Positions 1-8,512 of a stretch of 28,055 nt of DNA are shown in pieces. Each line of letters starts with the position of its first letter. The first letter of the stretch is position 1. The DNA lies in IMG/VR virus record IMGVR_UViG_3300046168_000065, positions 1-28,055 of that record. One strand, written 5' to 3'. The notes below the pieces were generated by a model. That model searched no databases. It had not been told where the DNA came from and worked only from the letters and a program-made list of their open reading frames with translations. The position numbers and the translations under genes were made by a program. The DNA is from a virus.

Positions 1-236
1 GTTGATGATACATAGAGGATCAAGCGGAAGACTTGGGTTGCTGTCAGCGTCAAATGAGAACGAGCTGAACATGTTGCTCAGCGTCGGAGCTTTGGTTGAC
101 TACTTCAGCGAGAACAGGGACCCATGACTTCAGCTAAAGCAGCTTGAGCTTCATAAGCAGTACGTCGCGATTGCGAGAAGCCATAGCTTTTACAAGCTCG
201 ACTTGTTCGTCGGTACGTTTAAGAGTTAATATTCAT
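1..236 (-). CDS. Major capsid protein, N-terminal part, broken by indels
   Basis: The gene starts at 236 with ATG behind a good Shine-Dalgarno site (AAGGAG at about 245-250) and runs off the left edge. No single frame stays open. Switching frame gives a start MNINS, then LKRTDEQVELVKAMASRNR, then TAYEAQAALAEVMG, then PVLAEVVNQ, APTLSNMFSSFSFDADSN and PSLPLDL. The order and style match the N-terminus of major capsid proteins of large myoviruses, as does the place downstream of protease and portal genes. At least four single-base indels are needed within 236 bases. This is more likely low-quality sequence at a contig end than a dead gene, because a phage cannot lose its capsid protein. The family call rests on memory of capsid N-termini and on gene order. 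Confidence 0.6.
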
Positions 237-292
237 TATATCTTTTCTCCTTATAATTAGCAGTTGATTCTGATGACAGCATATTTTCAGCA

Positions 293-927
293 TTAGCTTC
301 CTGCAGCGAACCAGTTACCAACTGCACTTCCAGCGAATGGATCAGCTAGATACACCGTCTGTTTACTCGTTCTCCTGTGGCCAAACTTTGACCAAAAGGA
401 TGCCATCGCCAGATTGGCTAGCTAGCTCCACTGATTTTTCCTGCGTTATGCTAGAAAGCGTCACGAAGCTCGCCGGGAGCTGGCCGAGCCGTCAATAGCA
501 CTAGAATCGGTGTCAACTGTAACAATTCCTTTTCCAAGGACTGGTACTGCCTCACCTGTTAATACTGATTGGGTCTCCAAGCTTCTTCTGGGGGTAGTAA
601 AGGAGTTTTTCGTCGTTTTCATCCTTCAATTGCAGTCTGCAACAAAGTGATTCCAAGACAGGAATCTCCAGCAGCTGCAGCTGTAACTTTCAATGGGACG
701 CTTGGATACTGATTGCGTCCGATGAAAGGATAATCAGTCTTACCGAGGTAAGAATTATCTGAATATCCAACGGGATCAGCACTGAAGTCCCCAGCACTTA
801 CTTTGACGAATACGCCTGCGTCTCCAGCTCCTGAATCGATAACTTTATCGTTAACGCCTTCATTTGCAAAGAGATTTACAACGTCTTCTTCAGCGTACTG
901 ACGGAATGGTAGTAATCTAATAGCCAT
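293..927 (-). CDS. Small phage structural (head) protein, broken by indels
   Basis: The first 102 residues from ATG 927 are open (MAIRLLPFRQYAEEDVVNLF...). Beyond about 620 the protein continues only by changing frame: DENDEKLLYYPQKK, then VLTGEAVPVLGKGIVTVDTD, then SQSGDGILLVKV, and finally VYLADPFAGSAVGNWFAAGS with a stop at 293-295. The repaired product would be about 210 residues. It lies between the protease-scaffold gene and the capsid gene, so a head decoration or capsid-associated role is likely, but I do not recognise a named family. The frame breaks fall in the same first 620 bases as those in the capsid gene, which points to sequencing error. No Shine-Dalgarno site precedes 927; the upstream ACATAAATTAT resembles a phage late promoter. 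Confidence 0.6.
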
Positions 928-937
928 GATTAATAAT

Positions 938-2545
938 TTATGTTAATGTTTTCTTTTGTGAAAGCAGTATTAAACTTCTCACGAAGAGATTGCTCTTCGT
1001 TGAAGCTGCTTCATTGTTATTTGAAATGCTTGCAGCAGATTCTTCTTCTACGTTTTCCAGAACTTCCTCTGCAACTTCTTCAGAGGCTTCTTCAGATGAT
1101 TCTTCGGAAACTTCTTCAGAAGCGGTGCTTTCTGAAAGGTCTTCAACGCGTTTTTTGATTTCTGCTTCGAGTTTTTCTTGAAAAGCCTTTTCTTGTTCTT
1201 CGATGAAAGCTTTAGTTTTGTGTTGCCACATTACTTTAAGCTTATCTTCGTAAGATGCGAAAGCCTCTTCGGTAGATTCGAGCTCGGAAACTTCGGAAGC
1301 GACAATTTTAAGATCCTCTTCATTCAAATCGAAAGCTTCAGTAACTGAGGCCATTCTTGAATTGAAAAGATCTTTTGCTTCGCGAAGACGTTTTTCTTCA
1401 GCCAATTCGTTCCATTGTTCTTCGGATGCTGTGAGTTTTTCTTTAACCTCTTCCAATTCCTTGGAAAGGGTTTCTTGACGCTCAGTAGCTTCAGCAAGAG
1501 CTTTTTCTTTTTGCTCTTTTTCGTCTTGCCAGGATGCGTCTTTCTCACGAATAGCTTCCATCATAACCTTAGAAACGCTAGCGACAGCTTCTTCGAATTG
1601 TTGGCTGTCGCCAATCTTTTCCGAAAGCATGCCTTCGATTTGTTTAAGTAGATCTTGATTATCCATAGTTATTTCGTTTGTGTTGTTTACAGAATTTTCT
1701 TTTGAAAGGGAACAATTATTTTCACTTTTATTATAAAGTTTTTGATTATCTATTTCAATTTTTTCGTTTGATGATGTTTCTTTTTTTACATTTTGGGCTT
1801 GACTATTTTCCATAATCACTCCCTTGACATCAGCCGCAGGGTTAGTAGTAAAGCCGATTCCGAGAGGATAGATGTCTCCAACGACTAGCCTGAAAATTGG
1901 CGTACCGTCATCCATTTTTCCTTCTCCGTCATAAGCTTTTAAATATTGATTAAATTCTTCGATTTGTTTTTTATCTGAAACGATTTCAGCTTGACTTAAG
2001 TCATCACTACCAACTGCTATCACATAATCATTGAATCCTATCTCCCAGCTCGCTGAAACGATGTTTTTAAATTCTCCTTCTTCCTGGCTTTGCTCAAGAA
2101 GTTTTGCGAAAGTTGGATTAACAATTTTATATACTAATGCACCTAATGCTATATTAAATGCACCTTTTTCATCTTCAAGTTCAGAAGCTTCTAATATTTT
2201 ATTAGTTCCATACTCGCTAAAAGAAGAAGATATAATATGTCCGACAACTTTATTCTTTTGGTGTTCGATGTTGGTTGGTTTATGAATAAAATAATCTTTT
2301 ATAGCAAGAGCTGTGGAAGTATCAATACCGTCACCATTCTTATTGAATCTATTAACAACGGCGGCGTTAAATGCAACAGCCATTAAATCAATATTTTTAT
2401 CAAGATCAACATCTTCTGGTATTAAAGTTTTTAAACTATCTAAAGATGCTTCGCTGACATTGAACATTTTGCAGGATCCATCAACGCAAGAAGCTTCAAT
2501 CTCACTCTCAAAATGACTCGTGAACTTAAAAGGGTTATTATTCAT
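938..2545 (-). CDS. Prohead protease fused to scaffold-like coiled coil
   Basis: The protein has 535 residues. Residues 1-260 resemble prohead maturation proteases: a His region (NIEHQ around H95, VGHI around H103) is followed by a Ser motif (VSASWEIGF, S164/S166), matching the His...Ser layout of the U9/gp21-type proteases. An Asn/Ser-rich linker (about 255-292) leads to a long Glu/Lys-rich coiled coil (about 295-500) with a run of SEE/EEA repeats, typical of scaffold proteins. In many myoviruses these are separate genes. A second ATG at 1666 (MDNQDLLKQIEG) begins exactly at the scaffold part and could give a scaffold-only product, though I see no Shine-Dalgarno site there. Placement between portal and capsid genes is canonical. 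The protease call is strong by position and moderate by motif. Confidence 0.75.
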   Translation of the reverse strand: MNNNPFKFTSHFESEIEASCVDGSCKMFNVSEASLDSLKTLIPEDVDLDKNIDLMAVAFNAAVVNRFNKNGDGIDTSTALAIKDYFIHKPTNIEHQKNKVVGHIISSSFSEYGTNKILEASELEDEKGAFNIALGALVYKIVNPTFAKLLEQSQEEGEFKNIVSASWEIGFNDYVIAVGSDDLSQAEIVSDKKQIEEFNQYLKAYDGEGKMDDGTPIFRLVVGDIYPLGIGFTTNPAADVKGVIMENSQAQNVKKETSSNEKIEIDNQKLYNKSENNCSLSKENSVNNTNEITMDNQDLLKQIEGMLSEKIGDSQQFEEAVASVSKVMMEAIREKDASWQDEKEQKEKALAEATERQETLSKELEEVKEKLTASEEQWNELAEEKRLREAKDLFNSRMASVTEAFDLNEEDLKIVASEVSELESTEEAFASYEDKLKVMWQHKTKAFIEEQEKAFQEKLEAEIKKRVEDLSESTASEEVSEESSEEASEEVAEEVLENVEEESAASISNNNEAASTKSNLFVRSLILLSQKKTLT

Positions 2546-2568
2546 ATTTATTTAAATACACAAAAACC

Positions 2569-4587
2569 TTATTCTTGAGAATCTGGCTGACTATGATAAT
2601 ACAAAGCTGAAGGATATAGTTCCATTTCATTTTCATTAGAGACATCTAATATTCCTTTTAATGGAGAAAGTTTTTCAATATTATTAAAATCCGAAACACA
2701 GGATTGTATTTCACTTTCCCAATCGTCTTTTTCTGAAGAAATAATAACTGTTTTGCATAGTTCTTCTAATAATGATTTTTTGTCTTTAGAAAGCCTTTTA
2801 ATATTGTTAGCTTTTTTCATTTCAGCTTGAGCAAATTTAAATAATTCTTCTGTTTTATAAACGGTAGCTTGAATACTTTTTCTATCAGCGAAAGCAGTGC
2901 GTCCTTCTTTGTTTGTTCCTGCTGGCCTTCCTTCTTGTTGCGGAGTGCTTTGGGGTTGAGGTTGATTTTGTGCTGGATTAGGTGTTTCAGTATCTCCTTC
3001 TACATCTAATGGTAATGGTTGACCGCCCACTAAAGGAGTATAATGCCCTTTTTGTCGATCTTCAATGTATTCATCTTGACCTTCACCAATCTTTGAGTTT
3101 TCTGGATACAAGCCAGTTTTGATTGTTTGAATGCCTTGCTCTGGCGTAAGAATGCCAAGCTCCATCAGTCTAGTTGTTACCCTTTGAAATTGAACTTCGT
3201 CTTTAAGATCGATCTCCTGGAACTTAACAATAGGATATTTTCTAAAGCCTAAGTTTTTACAAACTAATTTGATTTGTGGCTGCAAGAAATCATTGATAAA
3301 AGCATTTCTCGCTTCCTTTAGCCTCTCAAGAAATATTTGAGCCTTGACCTGGGTATTACTATACCTTTCGCTTCCAACTACAACATTCTGTAAAGCTTCT
3401 TTGATGTCTTGATCGACAATCTCATATTTCTCGGGGCCTAATACTCTATTTAAATCAGGAATGATAAATTCTGCTTTAGTTGTATAATCACTAACCAATA
3501 CTCTACCAATACTCTCATTTTTAAACAAAGATTGCATGGCCTGTAAATTATGAGGATTTACGCCTCCTTTATCAGGAGTATTTCCCATGGTAATTAAAAG
3601 AATAACATTTTCAATTGTACGGGTAACAGCCTGATCAACTTTTTTTAATTCAAGCTTCCAATTCAGATCATCTAATACAGGATAACCAAAAGGAATAGCA
3701 AAAGGTTCATAATCTTGTTTCTTGTAAAAAGAATAAACTAACTTATTCGGGTCTAGTCCAACATAAATACCATCAGTTCCAAACCTACCGTCTTTAATTG
3801 CTTGTTGATCTTTTGGATCTAAAGTTTTTAATACTTCCTGATCATACTCGGTCTTCGGATCTTTCAGCCTTTCCAATTCATAGTGAGAAAGTATTTTACG
3901 ATAAACATTGCCATCAAAGTTAGAAGACTTTAATGTTGTAATATCATAAGGATTTAAAAGAATATACTTAATTGGAATATCACCTTTACTTATTAATTCA
4001 GACCCATAAATAGTTGACATTCTGTTAAAATCATCATCTGTAAATTTAGTATCAAGTCTATACATAAAAACATTACCACTACGATAATATTCTCTAAAGT
4101 ATTGATCTTTAATGCCCCAGATTTTAATTTTTTGCATCCATTTGTCAATAAAGCCTTTTGATTTTTCAGTCCCGCCTTCTAGCACCAATTCAGTATTAGC
4201 GAACTCAGACATGATATCGATAACGTTTCTGAAAATTGGAATATTTGCATAAGCTTTTTGACAAAGCATTATAGCGTCCCTTATGTCGCAACCAGATTTA
4301 TTATAGTAATATGGTAATTGACCTTCTCGAATATTTTGATACTTCCAGAGTTTTTGTCCTTTTGCCGCGAAATTACTTCTGGTATTTGTTCTTGCCTTGC
4401 CTGCTGACTCTGAACTTCCAGTCCTCTCGTAGCTAGCTTTAATGTTTTGTGTATAGTACGCGTCTCCTGCTATGATCGGCTCCCAATCTTTGGATGCGCT
4501 ATTAGTTTCTTGGATAAGTTCATTAAGATCTTTTTTGTTGAATTGATCCCAATAATCTGACTTTTTAGTATATTTACGCTTGGACAT
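2569..4587 (-). CDS. Portal protein (gp20-like)
   Basis: This 672-residue protein lies directly downstream of the large terminase and upstream of the protease, the standard portal position. The core looks like a myovirus portal: an N-terminal part with a Tyr-rich segment, a mixed alpha/beta body (FREYYRSGNVFMYRLDT, YDITTLKSSNFDG), a helical stretch (KKVDQAVTRTIENVILLITM) and a C-terminal part with TRLMELGILTPEQGIQTIKTG. It would form the dodecameric ring at the capsid vertex through which DNA is packaged. It is longer than T4 gp20 (about 520 residues); the extra length includes a Gln/Pro-rich segment near residues 545-570 and a charged tail. The start has no Shine-Dalgarno site but follows GTGTATCATAATGT, a motif shared with other late genes. 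Confidence 0.85.
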   Translation of the reverse strand: MSKRKYTKKSDYWDQFNKKDLNELIQETNSASKDWEPIIAGDAYYTQNIKASYERTGSSESAGKARTNTRSNFAAKGQKLWKYQNIREGQLPYYYNKSGCDIRDAIMLCQKAYANIPIFRNVIDIMSEFANTELVLEGGTEKSKGFIDKWMQKIKIWGIKDQYFREYYRSGNVFMYRLDTKFTDDDFNRMSTIYGSELISKGDIPIKYILLNPYDITTLKSSNFDGNVYRKILSHYELERLKDPKTEYDQEVLKTLDPKDQQAIKDGRFGTDGIYVGLDPNKLVYSFYKKQDYEPFAIPFGYPVLDDLNWKLELKKVDQAVTRTIENVILLITMGNTPDKGGVNPHNLQAMQSLFKNESIGRVLVSDYTTKAEFIIPDLNRVLGPEKYEIVDQDIKEALQNVVVGSERYSNTQVKAQIFLERLKEARNAFINDFLQPQIKLVCKNLGFRKYPIVKFQEIDLKDEVQFQRVTTRLMELGILTPEQGIQTIKTGLYPENSKIGEGQDEYIEDRQKGHYTPLVGGQPLPLDVEGDTETPNPAQNQPQPQSTPQQEGRPAGTNKEGRTAFADRKSIQATVYKTEELFKFAQAEMKKANNIKRLSKDKKSLLEELCKTVIISSEKDDWESEIQSCVSDFNNIEKLSPLKGILDVSNENEMELYPSALYYHSQPDSQE

Positions 4588-4601
4588 ACATTATGATACA
4601 C
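4588..4601 (-). promoter_or_regulatory. Candidate late promoter motif before the portal gene
   Basis: GTGTATCATAATGT directly precedes the portal ATG; TATCATAA is at 4591-4598. The same core lies before 9594 and, as TATCATTA, before 10224. It is similar in length to the T4 late TATAAATA. No -35 element is seen. Confidence 0.45.
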
Positions 4602-4644
4602 GAAAGTCTAAGAAAAGTCTAAGAAAAGTCTAAAGTTGACTTTT
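4602..4644. repeat. Short tandem repeat with hairpin between terminase and portal genes
   Basis: An 11-bp unit AGAAAAGTCTA occurs about 2.6 times (4602-4631). The last unit overlaps a hairpin, AAAAGTC and GACTTTT around 7 bases (4624-4644). It lies in the gap between two essential late genes and could act in RNA stability or termination. Confidence 0.6.
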
Positions 4645-4648
4645 GACT

Positions 4649-6520
4649 TTACGCTACAAACATAGGAGTAAAAGTTGCCTGAACATCTTCAGTCTCAGCA
4701 TGCATCATGTCGTAGTAAGTTTTAATCATCCAGTTTCCAAGTATTAAAGCTGAGTAGGAGTCTTTTCTTGCTTTTTCTGGTCCGCTTTGTCTTTTTAGGT
4801 TATCAGGCAAATCAAAACTTTGAGTTCCTTGCGCCGTAGTTTTTATCTGAATCAAAGCACATTCTGATTTTGTCAATTCCATTAAATCAACTTGATGTTC
4901 CACTAAGTCAATCATTTTTGCAGCCGAACTTTGTTTTTCGTCTTCTGTATTCTTTAAGAATTTTAACTCTTTTATTGGTATTCTTTTATTGCGTTGCTTT
5001 TGGTAATCATCGTTTACAGCTCTAGACCCAAAGTAGATCCTTTTATGGTCAAAATTTGATTGTAATAATTCATTAGCAGTTCTAATCCATTGGGATGTTG
5101 GCTTGCGCAATATACAAATTTTTTTCTTTTCTAAATTATATTCTAACTTAGCATTTCGCAATCCCTGTTGATAATTTTCCAAATTATCAAGATCTGAACC
5201 AATCGTGTCAATCTTCAAATTATTTTGCTTGAAGAGGCTACTTTCGTTACAAGCGTTTAAAAATTGGACTCCACCGTTATAGTCACCGACTATAGCGACA
5301 ATATTAAAATTATTTAATAGATAATGAAAATAAAATATATGATCTTTCAGGCGAGCGCCAGACATGGCGTAATTATGAACGAGGGTGCCTGTGCGGTTTT
5401 CATCGTTCAATTTAAACACTTGAATTGCAAAATCGTCAGAACTTTCGCTCTCAGCCCAGCTTGGGTCGAAAGCAAGAAGATATTTGTCTGATGGTTCGCC
5501 AGCGACTTCAACACATGGACTTTGTCCATCAGGAACTGTACAAGCGGCCATTTTTGAAATTTTAAAGTATCCAGAACTATCGTCTGTAAACACAGCCCCA
5601 AACTCACGATCAAACTGGCTCTGACTCATACTAGCCTTAGCTTGATTTATAAGATTTTGATCATATAATTGTTTTGGGGCGCAATCATAACTAAAATGCA
5701 TAATTGTGCGATGAGCGGTGCCATCTTCAACAATCTCTCCATTTATTAATGATTCAAATTTCTGATATAATTTATACATGTACTCAAATTTATAAGAGGC
5801 AGAAGAAAGCATAATCAACTTATTGTTTGGCCAGACATGCCTGTCCTCTTCTTTCATTTTGCCTTCTGCTATCATTTGGGTTTCCATATTGTATAATTCT
5901 TCTCTTTCAGTAGGATTCTCAACAACAGAAAGAAAAGGGACTATAACTTCGTTATAAATCCTTTCTGGCATAAGAAGAAACTCATCAATAATAATACGAT
6001 GAAATCTAAAACCACGAAGTTTCTCACCATCGCCTAACGGCAATGCATGGATCTTGCTTTCGCCAATTTCCAAAGTCCATTGGTCATTAGCCTTAGATTT
6101 TCGGGTAACGCACTGCGCTAGCATTGCGGCTTCAGGTTTATTTAATATATCTTCAATTTTTTTAAATATCATTTTCGCTTGGCGAAAAGACTTTGATACA
6201 ATGCCTATTTCAACCCCTTGGTTCATGATGGCATCTAAAAAAGCAAATACGCCTGTGGTAAATGACTTTGACATACCACGTGACCAAACGCCCATAAAAT
6301 AATCTGATTCAAGCATAGCTTTAATAGCCATATGTTGAAATGGAAATAATTTGATACCACTAAGCATATCAACTGTAAAAGTGACATTACCTCGCATAAA
6401 TTCATATAAAAGAAGTTTCGCCTCTTTTTCTTCAAGAAAACCTTTCTTCTCAAGAATCTTTTGATTGATCTCGGAAGTGTATTTGTCTCTTGGCTGTTGT
6501 TTACCTGCTATCCAAGTCAT
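4649..6520 (-). CDS. terL: Terminase large subunit
   Basis: This is the ATPase-nuclease that cuts and pumps DNA into proheads. The ATPase domain shows a Walker A-like loop SRGMSKS (residues 80-86), a Walker B RIIIDE (175-180) and a downstream SS motif (LIMLSSASY, about 236-243). The RNase H-fold nuclease has its expected acidic residues: D352 (LLAFDPSW), D413 (IVGDYNGG) and D587 in the conserved KDSYSAL motif. At 623 residues it has the usual length and appears complete. Its start overlaps the end of the zinc-finger nuclease gene by 20 bases, so the two are probably translated together. The Walker A loop lacks the usual GKT/GKS ending but keeps Lys and Ser, as other phage terminases do. Confidence 0.93.
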   Translation of the reverse strand: MTWIAGKQQPRDKYTSEINQKILEKKGFLEEKEAKLLLYEFMRGNVTFTVDMLSGIKLFPFQHMAIKAMLESDYFMGVWSRGMSKSFTTGVFAFLDAIMNQGVEIGIVSKSFRQAKMIFKKIEDILNKPEAAMLAQCVTRKSKANDQWTLEIGESKIHALPLGDGEKLRGFRFHRIIIDEFLLMPERIYNEVIVPFLSVVENPTEREELYNMETQMIAEGKMKEEDRHVWPNNKLIMLSSASYKFEYMYKLYQKFESLINGEIVEDGTAHRTIMHFSYDCAPKQLYDQNLINQAKASMSQSQFDREFGAVFTDDSSGYFKISKMAACTVPDGQSPCVEVAGEPSDKYLLAFDPSWAESESSDDFAIQVFKLNDENRTGTLVHNYAMSGARLKDHIFYFHYLLNNFNIVAIVGDYNGGVQFLNACNESSLFKQNNLKIDTIGSDLDNLENYQQGLRNAKLEYNLEKKKICILRKPTSQWIRTANELLQSNFDHKRIYFGSRAVNDDYQKQRNKRIPIKELKFLKNTEDEKQSSAAKMIDLVEHQVDLMELTKSECALIQIKTTAQGTQSFDLPDNLKRQSGPEKARKDSYSALILGNWMIKTYYDMMHAETEDVQATFTPMFVA

Positions 6521-7457
6521 ATTTATCTAAAAAGTATTGTATATCTACATTCCATAAACTTTTACCATAATATAATAAATTAGGAATTAATAATTCAGAG
6601 TTTTCGCGGCTGCCAGAAAAAACAAATTGGCAATGCCCCTTAAACTGATGAGTTAATAATCTCATTCGATGGAATATATAATTTAAATTCGAAGCACTCT
6701 TAAAGTTTTTGTATTTTAAATACTTGTTGTTTTTAATTAATTGGGGTAGTGATTGTTCTACAACAATAAACAAATAAGCATTAAATTGTTTTGCTCTCTC
6801 GAGCTCTTTTGTGAATCGGTTGAATCCGACCCCTAGAGTGCCCTTAAAATCGCTTTCACTCTTTCGATCAACATAGGTATAGTTATAGTTCTCGCCTCCC
6901 ATTGTATAGTCTCCAAAGTCTAATTTATGGTCTTTACTGTTTTTGAAAGAAAGAGGTTTCTGTTCGCGAGTGTCAATGTATATTTGAATGTTTTCGATTT
7001 TTGATTCTGCTTTTAAAATATTATGTTTGATTCCTGAACTATATATTGGTTCAAGGCCAAGCTGTTGACAAGCTTGTCCATAACCGCCGAAGTTATCTTT
7101 ATATACATCAATTGGCGGTAGATTATTTATTTCTAATTCTAAATGATTAGGTGCATACTTTAATTTCTTATTATCTACTCTATTCTTTAGTTGTTGTGTT
7201 ATATATTCTTTTACTTCTGTATTGCCTTTGTTTAAGTTGCACCATTTGATCATTTGTGCTCTTGTAGAGAAATCGGTATTGAAGTATGACATTTTGTCCT
7301 TGAAAGGTAATAACTCTTGTGTGAGTCTATTCTTTCGCGGATAGTAAGTTGTATAATACTGTGCCATGTCCATATTGTGAACTTTTAGGTGTTTATGCAG
7401 GGCGCCTTCGCTCTTAAAGGCCTTTTGACATACCATGCACCTAACTTCGTCATTCAT
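6501..7457 (-). CDS. C2H2 zinc finger plus ERCC4/XPF-type nuclease
   Basis: The 318-residue protein opens with a textbook C2H2 finger: C7, C10, H23 and H27 with spacing 2-12-3. Residues 158-235 look like an ERCC4-type nuclease: IYIDTREQKP (D162, R164, E165), LDFGDYTM (D180, D183), YVDRKSESD (D197, R198, K199; ERK in classic members) and then RFTKELERAKQF...FIVVE. Such enzymes cut branched or flap DNA. The gene lies between the large terminase (20-base overlap) and the 352-residue gene (4-base overlap), so it is expressed with the packaging genes. A role in trimming or resolving replicative DNA before packaging is an inference. The finger may give DNA or protein targeting. Confidence 0.75.
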   Translation of the reverse strand: MNDEVRCMVCQKAFKSEGALHKHLKVHNMDMAQYYTTYYPRKNRLTQELLPFKDKMSYFNTDFSTRAQMIKWCNLNKGNTEVKEYITQQLKNRVDNKKLKYAPNHLELEINNLPPIDVYKDNFGGYGQACQQLGLEPIYSSGIKHNILKAESKIENIQIYIDTREQKPLSFKNSKDHKLDFGDYTMGGENYNYTYVDRKSESDFKGTLGVGFNRFTKELERAKQFNAYLFIVVEQSLPQLIKNNKYLKYKNFKSASNLNYIFHRMRLLTHQFKGHCQFVFSGSRENSELLIPNLLYYGKSLWNVDIQYFLDKYDLDSR

Positions 7458-8512
7458 GCAACATCTCCTTTACGTAAACCTAAAACTCTTGCTTTCCAAT
7501 CAGGCATCGATTCTAAATTAGAAATCTCTTCTTCAACAAGCTGCTTTTGCATTTCAGCTATTTTTATCATTACTTCTCTTTCTTCCTCTTCTTGAAATAA
7601 TTGTACCAAATTTAATATTGATGCATTCTGACTTTGTTTATTTTGTACGCGCTTTGCTCTATCACCATTTAATCTAGTAATAAGGCTTTCCATTCTTTTT
7701 TCGCATTGATTGTATTCTTCACTCTTTGTTTTTAACAACTCAGCTAATCTTACAGTCATATCTCTTTGATCTTCACATTCTTCAAACATATGATTAAGCT
7801 TATCAACTGCTTTTTGTATGTTCATAAGGTTAATATAATCAATACAAACATTAATATATAAATTTACTTCATCTGATGTAAGATCTGGCTTGTCCCATGT
7901 AGCTCTTACAAATTCAGCTTCGAATAACGCCCGATCTGCCTTGTTTGTGTAGTTGCCTATTGTTTGCACTAATCTAGGGGCTTGCATGAAGCCTATTAGC
8001 GCTTCTATACCTTTTTTTATCTGAGCTTGCATCTTTCCGTCTTCCAGTTCTTGGTTGGTTGCATTGTTTACAAGCTGCAAAGCCTCTTTAAAGTTTCTGA
8101 CGGGTTTATATCTTTCTCCTACTGCACTTTCTTTTGGATGAATCTTTTCAGGAGCTTGCTTTTTAAGAAATTCAGTGATAACAATTGTTTCTTTGCTTAA
8201 CGGACTAATCTCTTTTTCCGAGAATAGTATTTTGGCCATGTCAAACGCTTTCATCTTTCCATCAGCATTAGCCATAATAAATTCTTTATGCTCTTCAGTC
8301 AAATTCACGGGAGGGACTTTTTTATGATCTCTGGTATTGTATTTATAATCTTTGGCAGCCATATATTGACGAACTGCTCGACCTTCTTTGGTTCTGCCGT
8401 CTAAATCTTCGCCCATAAAAACAGCATTTGTTAATTCATTTAAATTATTAATTTTTTTGTAATTTTTATTAATGAATTCCTTCTGTTCGTCTGTTAATTC
8501 AATTTTTTCCAT
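7454..8512 (-). CDS. Unknown protein, possible small terminase subunit
   Basis: The 352-residue protein is not recognised by sequence. Two similar N-terminal motifs, LTDEQKEFINKN (about residue 6) and LTEEHKEFIMAN (about residue 71), suggest a repeated helical unit, perhaps a helix-turn-helix pair. The middle is helical, and residues 250-345 form a long Glu/Lys/Gln-rich coiled coil. It overlaps the nuclease gene by 4 bases and the sigma gene by 14 bases, so all are one operon. The location upstream of the large terminase, possible DNA-binding repeats and an oligomerising coiled coil would suit a small terminase subunit. That assignment is inference only. Confidence 0.6.
   Translation of the reverse strand: MEKIELTDEQKEFINKNYKKINNLNELTNAVFMGEDLDGRTKEGRAVRQYMAAKDYKYNTRDHKKVPPVNLTEEHKEFIMANADGKMKAFDMAKILFSEKEISPLSKETIVITEFLKKQAPEKIHPKESAVGERYKPVRNFKEALQLVNNATNQELEDGKMQAQIKKGIEALIGFMQAPRLVQTIGNYTNKADRALFEAEFVRATWDKPDLTSDEVNLYINVCIDYINLMNIQKAVDKLNHMFEECEDQRDMTVRLAELLKTKSEEYNQCEKRMESLITRLNGDRAKRVQNKQSQNASILNLVQLFQEEEEREVMIKIAEMQKQLVEEEISNLESMPDWKARVLGLRKGDVA

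Noticed and set aside
940-1651. Plus-strand frames opposite the scaffold region
   Set aside because: They are antisense shadows of the Glu/Lys-rich coiled coil, with Ser/Phe-rich low-complexity translation.
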